Positions 1-12,280 of a DNA stretch of 64,000 bases are shown piece after piece. Every line of letters begins with the position of its first letter. The stretch's first letter is position 1. The notes under the pieces were generated by a model. That model worked only from the letters and a program-made list of their open reading frames with translations, was not told where the DNA came from and did no database searches. Source of the stretch: Magicicada septendecula (lineage: Eukaryota; Arthropoda; Insecta; Hemiptera; Cicadidae); NCBI GenBank assembly GCA_034769895.1, contig JAWRYS010000741.1, forward strand, positions 1 through 64,000. The letters are read 5' to 3'. The translations under genes and the position numbers were made by a program.

Positions 1-1085
1 CGTATAAAACAACACCGACCGGGACGCCGACAAGACTGTAAACGTTTGTTGACAAAGTCTGCTTCTCGTTGACTGTCTAGCGTCTCTGCCTAATGTAGAC
101 TGTTAACGTGGACCGCGAGCGGGAGGAAGCGGCGGTTCACTGCCACCTGATGTTCGTCGTCGTATACTGTGAATTGCTGTGGCGTACTCACGCTATGCAT
201 GGAACATAGTCGTTATTTGTGTGGTAACCGGGGACGATATTTGCCTCTGCTATACTGATGTCACTAGCAGCGGGCGGGGCTTAAATACATTTCCTGTAGC
301 TGGCTGGTTGGTGTTACAAACTTTTCGTTCATGCGCCATTTTTTCAGCACCGGTTGAGTTTTCACGGCGTCACTAACAGCGCGCATGCTTGAGATTTTGA
401 GTACGCGCGTCGCCACACATATACAGAGTTCTGAGAAAAATTAGGGTGGCGCGAATTCCTTGCCGCGTTACTCGACAACAACTGCGTCTTACTGCTTTGT
501 TTCACCACTGTTTCTTACCACGTGTTCTGTTGTAATGGAAATAACGTTGCCGGAAAATAAAACTTTCACAATAAATTTATAAAATCCCACACAAAATGAA
601 ATAAATAAAAATGCAAATATCCCATACTGTAATAAACAAAATAACCCAATTTTGGACACGTTACATCTCTGCAGAGCAGCTGGTCACGGCAAGAGATAAC
701 AATATTCGGTACATCACTGTCAGATTAGGTAGAGCCGAAAGGTTAGCACACGCACACATTTTTACATTCACGATTTATTATTCACGGACCCTCTGACTCA
801 TTGACAGGATGTTGCTGCAGGATGCCAGGGTCAGTTTTCCAAATTCCAAAACAAAATTTACTACTAGTTGTAGCCTACTGGTAGAGACATTTATGCCGCC
901 AGTTCGTTAAAACAATCATAAAGATATGCAATTGCTTTAGTTTTTTACTAATAGCTTAGTTTGTTGCACAATCACGGTAAAAATTTCCATCAATGTTGGA
1001 TTTAAAATGTTATTCTTGAAAAAATCCCCCCCAAAAATTCTCAATGCGCAACTTGCGCTATGATCCCCCCCTGTGGGCACCCCTG
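1..1085 (-). mobile_element. hAT-like non-autonomous element, copy L1, cut by the window start
   Basis: This is the distal half of the 2,014-bp hAT-like element. It ends at the terminal inverted repeat, written here as TGGGCACCCCTG at 1,074-1,085. The half that encodes the dimerisation domain lies outside the window. Small open frames at 179-376 and 611-796 recur in every copy, but only because the copies are tandem duplicates. They have no recognisable domain and I do not call them genes. Confidence 0.7.
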
Positions 1086-2854
1086 AGTAGCAAAGCAAAA
1101 CTGATTTTTAGGCCAAATTCAACTTTTACTATGTAATCAAATCCAAAAGGATAAGTTAGATAAAACTGTATAAAATTAACAGAGATTAGTCAGTTTAGAA
1201 TAAAGATACTTAATTATAATTATCACAGAAATATATAATAGTAAATGTAATGATCAGAGGATAAAACTGACTTTAATGGAAATGTGTAATATAATGCCTA
1301 ACAGAGGACACAGTACAAGTAAAATGTAAATTAATCAGTATCAGTTTGTTGTAACAACAAATTGTTAAAGAGAAAGAATAATGATGTAATAAGTAATCTT
1401 ATTTAAGGACAATGTTAACATAAAACGACTTGTAAGCCATTTAATTTATAATTATGTGAATTATAATAAGGCCTATAAGAAATGTCAAAAAATGCCAGTT
1501 TTAAGCTTAATTGAAACTAAAATAGGTCATGTTAGATATTGATTTATGTAAAATTAGAACAGGAATATTGCTAGGTACTTAACTTAAATTTTCATAAAAT
1601 TAAAAAATAATTAAATTATAGCCATTAAATAGAAAAAAATGTCCTATATTTCTATGGGATCAGATCTGGACAAAGACGAACAGCTGATTTCAGACAATGG
1701 AATGGATACCAAAATATTTCTGGAATTACTATATTAAATAACGATTTCATTTAGCAGTTGATTGTTAAACGGGAACCAGAATGGATGGGAACGTGCAGAA
1801 GGGAGATCTAAAAAATATAATAATTTGAACTAAGTTGAAAGTACCCTACGAAGAGTTACAGAAGAGGTTATAAACATAAAATTAATAATAATAACTCAAC
1901 CAATTAACGAAGTGAAGAACTAGTAAAAAGATAATTAAACACCAAAGACACCAAGAATCATCCGCCATGTTGGAATTTTCAAATTAATACTATTCCATTG
2001 AACAATGAACTTAGCCATTTCGAACGCTTAATACGACACTAATAATACTGCATTAAACTACCTCTCTGAGCGAAAAAGAACATTACAATTGAAGAATCCA
2101 GAGGAACTACACTATCGCAGAAGAAAATATCACAATTACATTTGGTGAGAGGAAAAAACCAGGAGCCGGCATAGTTGGGTGAAATCCGAAGTCGATGGCG
2201 GCCATGTTTCGAGTTCATCTTGCCAGCAGTACAGTGCCACGGTGAGTCAACAGCTACATGACGTCATACGCAGCCAACTGGTTTGATTTTTAAATGACAT
2301 TATTTTCAAATATAATTTTCTTTTACGTAATAGTAATTAAGTATTAATTAATTGTAAGTATAGTATTTTGTAACTTGCCTTTCCCTGACCATTTCTACAG
2401 CTCAAAGAACCTTGTTAATAAATATTTTAATTTTATATATTTTGTTAGTTGACACAATCGACCTGGGAATTGAGTCTCAGCCGCAGCAATAGTCGATGCA
2501 CATAAGATTATCGCATCACTTTTAATAAATGTCATTACTGTTTCTAAATACGAGTTTTCTTAATTATTTGAGTAATTAAATTAATTTATTTCATTTTTAA
2601 TTTAACTTAGAAAATAATAGCTAAAGAAATCGAGAAGAAGAAGAAAAAAAAGGAGCTGAGTTAGAAGTGACTACAAATCGACCCAGCTTTGACATAATCT
2701 GGATTAACACAATAGAACAAATATTTCTTTACAGAGCCTAGCAAAATAATACACGGAAATAAATTATTATTAATACTTTTAATTAAATAATATTAAATAA
2801 TAAAAACTAATTAAATAATTAAATTAAATAATTAAAATATATAACTTATAAAAA
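1086..2854. other. AT-rich LTR-like block of unit L1
   Basis: This is about 1.77 kb of AT-rich sequence with no long reading frame. It lies between the hAT-like element and the minisatellite element and recurs in all units (9,986-11,750; 29,413-31,181; 38,281-40,046; 47,136-48,904; diverged in 57,255-64,000). It contains an ATGGCGGCCATG start context, a GT-AG pair and AATAAA near 2,417. In the rightmost copy it follows directly after an LTR-end and PBS-like signal, so it may be part of a long LTR of the fossil gypsy element. That last point is inference. Confidence 0.45.
2195..2460 (+). other. Possible short spliced transcript (ATG, GT-AG pair, AATAAA)
   Basis: An ATG at 2,195 opens 15 codons that run to a good donor (CACG|GTGAGT, intron from 2,242). 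A pyrimidine-rich acceptor TTTCTACAG ends at 2,400. AATAAA follows at 2,417-2,422. The spliced frame would code for only about 30 residues and has no recognisable domain. The same signals occur in each unit copy and, with some changes, at 63,560-63,790. This could be a promoter/leader exon of a mobile element or chance. Confidence 0.2.
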
Positions 2855-3148
2855 ATATCGGTATGGAGAACCATACATGACTTCCATATTCTAAGATTTA
2901 TATTTAAAATCATTTTCGAAATGAAATATTACCTAAATATTCCCTAAAGACGAAAAGTCTGTCTATGAATCGTTCCTCTATAAACACGTGCAGTTACACT
3001 GCCCAGCGATCCACAGGAAGGAAATCGCTATCCACGCTGGACACTTTTTCGGCTTGCATGCGTTATGTTGGTATGGGTTAGGCACTTTCCATTTAAAAAC
3101 CGTGCAAATGTAAGAAAATAAACATGAATGAGGCCAAAAATAACGCGA

Positions 3149-3152
<4 letters not shown>

Positions 3153-3213
<61 letters not shown>
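3153..3213. repeat. (TG)n microsatellite, about 61 bp
   Basis: An uninterrupted TG run in copy L1. The homologous tracts measure about 39 bp at 12,047, 111 bp at 29,006, 31 bp at 37,954 and 24 bp at 46,816. Confidence 0.97.
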
Positions 3214-3214
<1 letters not shown>

Positions 3215-3400
3215 CCCTGCCTTTTCATTGCGGTAGTCATAATAATAAAATGGAAACGTAAACAGTACATAACTGAGAAAAAAATACATAAATGAAAAAA
3301 CTATAATTTTATTGCCTGGCAACAAAATTATTTTATTTTTAACAATTACCATTGTTTGAAAAAGTTTAAATGAATTTTCAAGTACTTTACTCTTGTCAAA

Positions 3401-3850
3401 ACGTAAAAGGTTGCAGGTTGCAGGTAAACTACCCCTTCCCCTTAACCGATCTTCACCAAAATCAAAATTCCTAGAGTCCTCTACAATTCACTGACGTATG
3501 CAATAAATTATTTGATTATGTTTGAATTTGCGGCTGTTATCGTTTGCCATAGAAAATACGCTTGATAAAAAAACGTTGCAGGTAAACTACCCCTTCCCCT
3601 CAACCGATCTTCACCAAAAACAATAGGTCTTGAGTACTCTACAAATCAGGGCTGTATGCAGAAAATTATTTGATTCTGTTTGAATTTGCGGCTGTTATCG
3701 TTTGCCATAGGAAATACCCTTGTTAAAACATAAAACGTTACTGGTAAACTACCCCTTTCCCTCAACCGATCTTCACCAAAAACAGTAGGTCTTGAGAACT
3801 CTACAATTCAGGGCTGTATGCGAAACATTATTTGATTCTGTTTGAATTTA
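3401..3850. repeat. Minisatellite of about 160 bp, three copies
   Basis: Each monomer carries GGTAAACTACCCCTT, then AACCGATCTTCACCAAAA, then a TTTGAATTTGCGGCTG tail. The occurrences of GGTAAACTACCCC are near 3,424, 3,581 and 3,743. The third monomer is cut where it joins the next segment at about 3,850. Confidence 0.9.
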
Positions 3851-4558
3851 AATGGAGGACCACAAACTGCAGCTAAGATCATCCAGAAAACACCACCGTA
3901 GAGGATCATGAAGAGGACCAGTCGTGGACATACCCAATACTCAGGAGACACGGAAGCATAACTTCTGTGGTTATATTTCTTCTAACAACCCAGAGTAAAG
4001 ACCATATATTTCTCATAAAGACTCATATAAATACTGTAAATTGTAACGTAGTAATATGGATAGTTACTGTAACTAAATAATAGTAACCTGAAGATGCTTA
4101 CAGGTATAACTAAGTCAATAGTAAATTAAACTATTCTTCAAATATTTCACATAATGTCAAAATAATCTGGAATATCATAAAAATTAGAACCCGGATCCGT
4201 GGTATTTAATGTAATATACAGCTGTATGGTTTTGAGCTTGCCATAATATTGTTTTAAAAAGAATGAAAGCTTTTAGTAATGAATTTATTCATTAAGTAAG
4301 AATCATGAATGTTGGTATACAACCTGATATATCACAAACCTTATTTTGAAAGTTGTAATAAAGAGATGTCTTTGCTAAACCCAAGAGAGTGAGTAAATTT
4401 ACGAAACCTCAGTCAAACTCCTAAACTTTACAGGTTCCCAATTTGTTGGTAAGTAATCAGTAAATATAGTGGCAGCCGGTTTAATTGACAAAGGCCAATT
4501 AAACTGGTTCCCCGTGTTATAATGTCAAGAAGAAGAGACGTTATAAAAAGAGGGGATA
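3851..4558. other. Unclassified stretch between minisatellite and integrase fragment, unit L1
   Basis: This stretch has no long reading frame. The inverted homologues are 36,607-37,316 and 45,471-46,180. Near 4,431-4,480 it holds signals that look like LTR-end and primer-binding contexts (CCCAATTTGTTGG, TGGCAGCCGG), but I could not pair them with LTR ends. Confidence 0.4.
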
Positions 4559-5377
4559 ATGATACCAATTACGTCACAAGAAAAGCTGGATAAGGTTTTC
4601 CTAGATATCTGCGGGCCATTTCCCCGTAGTGGCAGACGCCATCGTTATAAATACATCATAATAATGATGGATCATTTCACGAAATTTATAAAATTATACC
4701 TGGTTAACCGAGCTACCACTTTGAAGGTTTTGGAAGTGATCACCACTTACTACATTCCAGAGATAGGAAAATCTGCATCAATAATCACTGACCATGGAAC
4801 TCAATTTAAGGGAAGGAGGTGGAAAAATACTTTGATCACCTTAGGTATCAAGACGTACATACAAAACATCTGTTTACCACCCCAGTATAATCCTGCGGAA
4901 AGGGTGGTGCGAGAGGTCGGGAGGATATTGCGAACATACTGTCACCATCAACAAAGAAAATGGCAAGAATACCTGTTAGCCACGGAGGAATTCCTCAATT
5001 TAGCACATCATCACGCTATAGGAATCACACCATATTCTGCAATGTATGAGAAACAACCTCCTTGAGAAATACAAGAAATCATTGAATTTCCCATCAATAA
5101 TGAATATAAATTTAATCAGATAAAGTTTTACAATAAATTGGCCGAGGACCAGGAAAGGTGGCATAAAAGGTATCAAAGGGCAATTAAGAAGGTGATAAAC
5201 TACAAAGTTGGAGAAAAAGTATTATTGAAAAATCGGGAACTACCCAGTACCTTGGAAGGCATTACCAAAAAGTTATTACTGCTGTATACCGGACCATATG
5301 TGATTATTAAAGATAATCACATATGTATTACCTTTATGTACCTTATGTATCTACACTTATGTATTAAAGGATATTAA
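4559..5377 (+). pseudogene. Fossil Ty3/gypsy pol fragment: integrase core and C-terminal part (unit L1)
   Basis: Two open stretches, 4,559-5,065 and 5,138-5,377, encode a retroviral-type integrase core and the basic tail that follows it. The core has the order expected for Ty3/gypsy: a DICGPFP opening, MMDHFTKF, a TDHGTQF block and a NPAERVVREVGR block. The sequence is clearly related to the integrase of the whole-looking element at 17,284-28,516 but diverged from it. The copy is broken. The same fragment occurs inverted at 35,788, 44,652 and 53,510. Confidence 0.85.
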
Positions 5378-7971
5378 TTCAAACAAGACAAAGGGCACTT
5401 ATAATCAATTGTCAATAAAAAAATATTTAGAGGAGAAATGTTTAACAAAATTTCAAAAGGACCGTAAGGACAACTTACAAAAATAACTTGAACGAAATAA
5501 TTTTGGAAAAAAAAATAATTAACTAAATTCTAAAAATCGTAAGGACAAATTACACTAATAATCTGAACGAACTCTTATATAAAAGAATTTTGGAATAAAC
5601 GGAGTACAAATATATAAACTTTCTCAAACTCTCCAGGGTCGAAATAAATAAGAACATGTTCCAGTAGATAATGAGGAAAACCTATATCAATAGATTGAGT
5701 AAATTAATGTTACGAGAAAAAATATATCCATGAATGTTAAAAGCATCATAAGAAGAAAGTATAACTAGTATTCATAAGCACCAGTGTTGAAAAAGGAAAA
5801 CCCATAATAAACTACCACAGCTGTAAAGACTATGCCACAACTTGTATTGTAACAGTGACTATATGATAACATTAACAACTAATACAAACTGCAGTATGTA
5901 AATGAGATAATTTTTTTAAACCCAAAAATGATACAGAACTTTTAAATGAAGAAGGGAAAAGGAGACCAGAATGTTTTTATAATTTAACCAAAATAGTTTA
6001 ATCAAACTCACAATGAAAATAATTTGATGAAGAAGCAACAAGGAAAAAGAACCAACCAAATAAGAACCAAGTATTAAGACCAGAAGCTGAAAACCTGGGA
6101 CCATAATGATAATGTTATTTTAATAACCACTATTAGTGACAATTAATGGAAGGAATTAATGTTATGCCATGAGCAATAGCAAAACCAAAAAAAAAAAAAT
6201 CTATACCAAGTGAAAAAAAAAATCTATATAAATGCTAATTACTATGTAAACAAGAGACAGATTATACCAACAACAAACAAAGAAAAAGAATGCAAAGAAA
6301 GGATGAAATGAATATTATACCCTATACCTAAGCCACATAATATGAACTGAGCTTTAAAATAGAAGAAGAATCAAATGTATAAAAGTATTAATTAATCTGA
6401 ACCATTATGAAGTGAAGAATTCAAGGATGTTTATTATTAGTCGAAAGAGACTACTTTTAATGATTTTTATTTTTATGACTGGATGTAGATATATTCCATC
6501 AGTCTTATAATTGAGCAGAGATGATAATTCCTCTGAGCTCATCTAAGTGAAGTATAGGACAGCAGAAATTGTAGCAAAATTGTGCCAATCTGATCTGATC
6601 CAACTCACATGATAGGGAATGTTAGGGAGTGAAAGTTTGGTGATGAAGCACCAAATAAGGAAGAAAAAATATATAGAATAATAATGATATGCATAAGATA
6701 AAGGATTATCTATTAATAAATAAAGAAGCGAATGAAGGATATACATATCAACTGAGAGCTCAATAGTGGAAAAGTAGGTATATAAAGTGAAATAATGAAT
6801 AAAAATATGGTAAATATAAGAATCAGAAGTAATTATTTCATCCATACTGAGCGTATGATCTAAATTAATCACTTTTACAGGAGAGCATATATAGCATAAC
6901 AGAATTTTCACCCTGAATATAACTTAATACAACCTTGAAAAGAAAAGGAAGAAACAATCTGTAGTGAGTAATAACAAAATTATTAAAAAATAAATTAAAT
7001 AAATTGATCATTATAGTAAATCAAATGCTGACAATAGACTATACAACAACAAAAAAAAAACTCTTGGTCCAAATAAAATGAACAATCTATATAAAACAAT
7101 ATACGTTCAACCACATGATGATTAAAACAACAGAACATCATCAGTATACCCAGTAAGATAAGGAGCAGTAAGTAAAGATAATCATGGATGAATTATTAAG
7201 ATAACCACATCAAAGGATCCAAACATAAAACAATACCATACTCATTGAAGGAGAATAAAAGGACCAACTAATTTAAGCTTTGTACAAAGAGTGTAGTATT
7301 AGGGAAGGTTACTTCTCAAATCTTATGACAGATAGGTACAATTTAATTAGATTCAAAATAATGACACAAAACCCTAAATCCCAGTAACCCAAGTTACAGG
7401 ATACATTACATATAGATAAAGAATGTAAATTAAATATAGATATAACACCAGTGTAGAAAGTAGAATATTAAGAAGAAAAGATTACAGACTACCATTAGTG
7501 TAGGTGATAAAGAATGCCTCAGTGAGAAGTAAAGTGGTATCAACTATAAACTATAATAGTGAAATACCAAAACAAGTGATAATAAATTGTGAATTTCCCT
7601 ATTCTTTAAAAAAAAAAACCATTATAACAAACTGTAATAGAGAATAATGCGGTTAGGAGGTAGCTTAAAGTAAAGTCACAATCAAACAAACAAAAAGACA
7701 GAAAATGACTGAAATATTATTAATTGTAATAAAGTATTTAGATATAAGATGTAAGGATTGTTTCATAATAATATAAATGTGGGAACATGAACTTTCATTA
7801 TATGTAATCGAAAATGTTAGATTATAAGATGTTTTGTTATAGTTAAATAATGTTAATTTGTGTTAAAGTTTTGTTAAGGTAGGAAAGGCAAGGAAGTAAT
7901 CATAATATCTTTTAAATTGTAAACCAGAGAAATAATAATGAAGCAAACTAGTTATTATATCAGTAGCATTA
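5378..7971. other. AT-rich block of unit L1 without recognisable genes
   Basis: About 2.6 kb of AT-rich DNA, repeated in inverted form at 33,196, 42,062 and 50,919. A purine stretch (TTAGAGGAGAAA) just before TGTTTAACA near 5,430-5,450 would fit a polypurine tract and LTR start for the fossil gypsy element, but this is not proven. Open frames such as 5,916-6,104 and 6,543-6,911 are hydrophobic translations of AT-rich DNA and are not supported as genes. Confidence 0.45.
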
Positions 7972-8198
7972 CAGGGGTGCCCATCCCCCCCAAGGCCCAA
8001 TGCGTAAATCCCCCCCAAAAGTCTCAGCACTCCCCCCATTTTTCTTTGTACACTTGAGGTTGCAAATTTGTTAATGATGTCTTCATTTTGTATCTGGCTC
8101 AGTACGTTGTTTCCACAGGATAGAATCAACAAACTTGACAGCCAAGAGTCTCCCATGCTGTTCCGAAGCCGATTTTTCACTATTTTCAAACGGCTCAT
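7863..8198 (-). pseudogene. hAT dimerisation-domain remnant in the L2 hAT-like element
   Basis: This 111-residue frame opens with MSRLKIVKNRLRNSMGDSW and continues with a DIINKFA motif. The pattern matches the C-terminal dimerisation region of ZMYM-type hAT transposases, and the hAT at 58,106-60,805 has the same order (KLKLIKNYLRSTLSQNNL, then EIVNDFA). The codons just upstream read TERT, matching the ERSF-type lead of the family. The homology stops after about 55 residues. The frame then runs through the G-rich terminal repeat into flanking DNA, so the second half is not transposase. Confidence 0.65.
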
Positions 8199-9985
8199 CG
8201 TTCTCTCTGTGACGTTAAAAAATATGCCGAAATATATAAATACATAAAATCCACTGCCAGAACTTACCTGTACGCAATCAGTTACTTATCATATCCAAAT
8301 TTCACCAGAAGACCAAGGTCGCCACGATTATTTTTTATATAGGATAAAATATCGAAAACCTTTACACTCCACCTTAAATAAAAAAGGACAATTTTGCTAT
8401 CTGACCCCACCCAATTAATAACTCAGAAAGATTCCGGTCCGTTAGACGAATTTCGCAGCACAGAAATGAGACCGTGGTAATGACGAAATAACTTAGACTA
8501 ACACATGGTTATTAAATGAATACTTTACTTACTCACATAAAGACGTAAATTCCTCATACAGAACACAAAATAATAACACATTTAGTACTGGTTAAAGAGA
8601 CCTTATCTTACATAGTATGTATACAAAAAGAAAGTAGCCCAGCTTTGCCCACACACACTATCACACCAATTAAACCCCTTTGAATATTATGTTACAATTG
8701 GAAAATAGTTGGCCTTTATATATTCCCGTCTCGTTTATGTTCAATCACTGTCTCGATGCCGATCCGAACACGTGTTTTGATGCCCGATTTCACTGTCCGT
8801 ATTTCAACTGTTTGCGTTTCTCACTTGCTATACCAGTTTATTACGTCGTTGAATTCACGAGTCCCGGTCGGTATTAACGATATTGTTGTTTCACTCACAT
8901 CGTATAAAACAACACCGACCGGGACGCCGACAAGACTGTAAACGTTTGTTGACGGAGTCTGCTTCTCGTTGACTGTCTAGCGTCTCTGCCTAATGTAGAC
9001 TGTTAACGTGGACCGCGAGCGGGAGGAAGCGGCGGTTCACTGCCACCTGATGTTCGTCGTCGTATACTGTGAATTGCTGTGGCGTACTCACGCTATGCAT
9101 GGAACATAGTCGTTATTTGTGTGGTAACCGGGGACGATATTTGCCTCTGCTATACTGATGTCACTAGCAGCGGGCGGGGCTTAAATACATTTCCTGTAGC
9201 TGGCTGGTTGGTGTTACAAACTTTTCGTTCATGCGTCATTTTTTCAGCACCGGTTGAGTTTTCACGGCGTCACTAACAGCGCGCATGCTTGAGATTTTGA
9301 GTACGCGCGTCGCCACACATATACAGAGTTCTGAGAAAAATTAGGGTGGCGCGAATTCCTTGCCGCGTTACTCGACAACAACTGCGTCTTACTGCTTTGT
9401 TTCACCACTGTTTCTTACCACGTGTTCTGTTGTAATGGAAATAACGTTGCCGGAAAATAAAACTTTCACAATAAATTTATAAAATCCCACACAAAATGAA
9501 ATAAATAAAAATGCAAATATCCCATACTGTAATAAACAAAATAACCCAATTTTGGACACGTTACATCTCTGCAGAGCAGCTGGTCACGGCAAGAGATAAC
9601 AATATTCGGTACATCACTGTCAGATTAGGTAGAGCCGAAAGGTTAGCACACGGACACATTTTTACATTCACGATTTATTATTCACGGACCCTCTGACTCA
9701 TTGACAGGATGTTGCTGCAGGATGCCAGGGTCAGTTTTCCAAATTCCAAAACAAAATTTACTACTAGTTGTAGCCTACTGGTAGAGACATTTATGCCGCC
9801 AGTTCGTTAAAACAATCATAAAGATATGCAATTGCTTTAGTTTTTTACTAATAGCTTAGTTTGTTGCACAATCACGGTAAAAATTTCCATCAATGTTGGA
9901 TTTAAAATGTTATTCTTGAAAAAATCCCCCCCAAAAATTCTCAATGCGCAACTTGCGCTATGATCCCCCCCTGTGGGCACCCCTG
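7972..9985 (-). mobile_element. hAT-like non-autonomous element, copy L2 (2,014 bp)
   Basis: The element is bounded by terminal inverted repeats CAGGGGTGCCCA (7,972-7,983 forward; 9,974-9,985 reverse), each followed by runs of seven C or G. The TIR fits the CAGGGG type of hAT ends. On the minus strand it keeps the last part of a transposase gene (see 7,863-8,198). TGCTACT abuts one TIR and lies 3 bp outside the other, a possible imperfect target-site duplication. No exact 8-bp duplication is seen. Confidence 0.72.
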
Positions 9986-11750
9986 AGTAGCAAAGCAAAA
10001 CTGATTTTTAGCTTTTCAACTTTTACTATGTAATCAAATCCAAAAGGATAAGTTAGATAAAACTGTATAAAATTAACAGAGATTAGTCAGTTTAGAATAA
10101 AGATACTTAATTATAATTATCACAGAAATATATAATAGTAAATGTAATGATCAGAGGATAAAACTGACTTTAATGGAAATGTGTAATATAATGCCTAACA
10201 GAGGACACAGTACAAATAAAATGTAAATTAATCAGTATCAGTTTGTTGTAACAACAAATTGTTAAAGAGAAAGAATAATGATGTAATAAGTAATCTTATT
10301 TAAGGACAATGTTAACATAAAACGACTTGTAAGCCATTTAATTTATAATTATGTGAATTATAATAAGGCCTATAAGAAATGTCAAAAAATGCCAGTTTTA
10401 AGCTTAATTGAAACTAAAATAGGTCATGTTAGATATTGATTTATGTAAAATTAGAACAGGAATATTGCTAGGTACTTAACTTAAATTTTCATGAAATTAA
10501 AAAATAATTAAATTATAGCCATTAAATAGAAAAAAATGTCCTATATTTCTATGGGATCAGATCTGGACAAAGACGAACAGCTGATTTCAGACAATGGAAT
10601 GGATACCAAAATATTTCTGGAATTACTATATTAAATAACGATTTCATTTAGCAGTTGATTGTTAAACGGGAACCAGAATGGATGGGAACGTGCAGAAGGG
10701 AGATCTAAAAAATATAATAATTTGAACTAAGTTGAAAGTACCCTACGAAGAGTTACAGAAGAGGTTATAAACATAAAATTAATAATAATAACTCAACCAA
10801 TTAACGAAGTGAAGAACTAGTAAAAAGATAATTAAACACCAAAGACACCAAGAATCATCCGCCATGTTGGAATTTTCAAATTAATACTATTCCATTGAAC
10901 AATGAACTTAGCCATTTCGAACGCTTAATACGACACTAATAATACCGCATTAAACTACCTCTCTGAGCGAAAAAGAACATTACAATTGAAGAATCCAGAG
11001 GAACTACACTATCGCAGAAGAAAATATCACAATTACATTTGGTGAGAGGAAAAAACCAGGAGCCGGCATAGTTGGGTGAAATCCGAAGTCGATGGCGGCC
11101 ATGTTTCGAGTTCATCTTGCCAGCAGTACAGTGCCACGGTGAGTCAACAGCTACATGACGTCATACGCAGCCAACTGGTTTGATTTTTAAATGACATTAT
11201 TTTCAAATATAATTTTCTTTTACGTAATAGTAATTAAGTATTAATTAATTGTAAGTATAGTATTTTGTAACTTGCCTTTCCCTGACCATTTCTACAGCTC
11301 AAAGAACCTTGTTAATAAATATTTTAATTTTATATATTTTGTTAGTTGACACAATCGACCTGGGAATTGAGTCTCAGCTGCAGCAATAGTCGATGCACAT
11401 AAGATTATCGCATCACTTTTAATAAATGTCATTACTGTTTCTAAATACGAGTTTTCTTAATTATTTGAGTAATTAAATTAATTTATTTCATTTTTAATTT
11501 AACTTAGAAAATAATAGCTAAAGAAATCGAGAAGAAGAAGAAAAAAAAGGAGCTGAGTTAGAAGTGACTACAAATCGACCCAGCTTTGACATAATCTGGA
11601 TTAACACAATAGAACAAATATTTCTTTACAGAGCCTAGCAAAATAATACACGGAAATAAATTATTATTAATACTTTTAATTAAATAATATTAAAAATAAA
11701 AACTAATTAAATAATTAAATTAAATAATTAAAATATATAACTTATAAAAA
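9986..11750. other. AT-rich LTR-like block of unit L2
   Basis: This is the same block as 1,086-2,854 with few substitutions. Beside the hAT-like end it reads TAGCTTTTCAAC where L1 reads TAGGCCAAATTCAAC. That variant is shared with R2. Confidence 0.6.
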
Positions 11751-12043
11751 ATATCGGTATGGAGAACCATACATGACTTCCATATTCTAAGATTTATATT
11801 TAAAATCATTTTCGAAATGAAATACTACCTAAATATTCCCTAAAGACGAAAAGTCTGTCTATGAATCGTTCCTCTGTAAACACGTGCAGTTACACTGCCC
11901 AGCGATCCACAGGAAGGAAATCGCTATCCACGCTGGACACTTTTTCGGCTTGCATGCGTTATGTTGGTATGGGTTAGGCACTTTCCATTTAAAAACCGTG
12001 CAAATGTAAGAAAATAAACATGAATGAGGCCAAAAATAACGCG

Positions 12044-12046
<3 letters not shown>

Positions 12047-12085
<39 letters not shown>
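12047..12085. repeat. (TG)n microsatellite, about 39 bp
   Basis: This is the homologue of the tract at 3,153-3,213, shorter here. The second half of the dimer (13,095-13,330) has no TG tract at the equivalent place. Confidence 0.95.
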
Positions 12086-12087
<2 letters not shown>

Positions 12088-12280
12088 TCCCTGCCTTTTC
12101 ATTGCGGTAGTCATAATAATAAAATGGAAACGTAAACAGTACATAACTGAGAAAAAAATACATAAATGAAAAAACTATAATTTTATTGCCTGGCAACAAA
12201 ATTATTTTATTTTTAACAATTACCATTGTTTGAAAAAGTTTAAATGAATTTTCAAGTACTTTACTCTTGTCAAAACGTAA

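Larger units (their letters stand above)
2855..3850. mobile_element. Minisatellite-bearing element, copy L1
   Basis: The element opens with a small hairpin (GTATGG AGAA CCATAC at 2,861-2,876), then holds a (TG)n tract and three copies of a minisatellite of about 160 bp. In the fuller copy L2 it ends with a conserved tail and a second hairpin. No coding capacity is seen. The hairpins and internal tandem repeats recall Helitron-like non-autonomous elements, but I cannot show Helitron ends, so the class stays open. Confidence 0.5.

Noticed and set aside
179-376. Small frames repeated in every unit (179-376, 611-796, 8,756-8,941 and homologues)
   Set aside because: Their conservation is explained by recent tandem duplication of the unit. 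No domain, start context or independent copies support them.
5916-6911. Hydrophobic frames that look like membrane proteins (also at 34,256, 35,061, 35,287 and homologues)
   Set aside because: T-rich DNA read in frame gives Phe/Leu/Ile-rich peptides. They have no family match in pattern and lie in non-coding AT-rich blocks.
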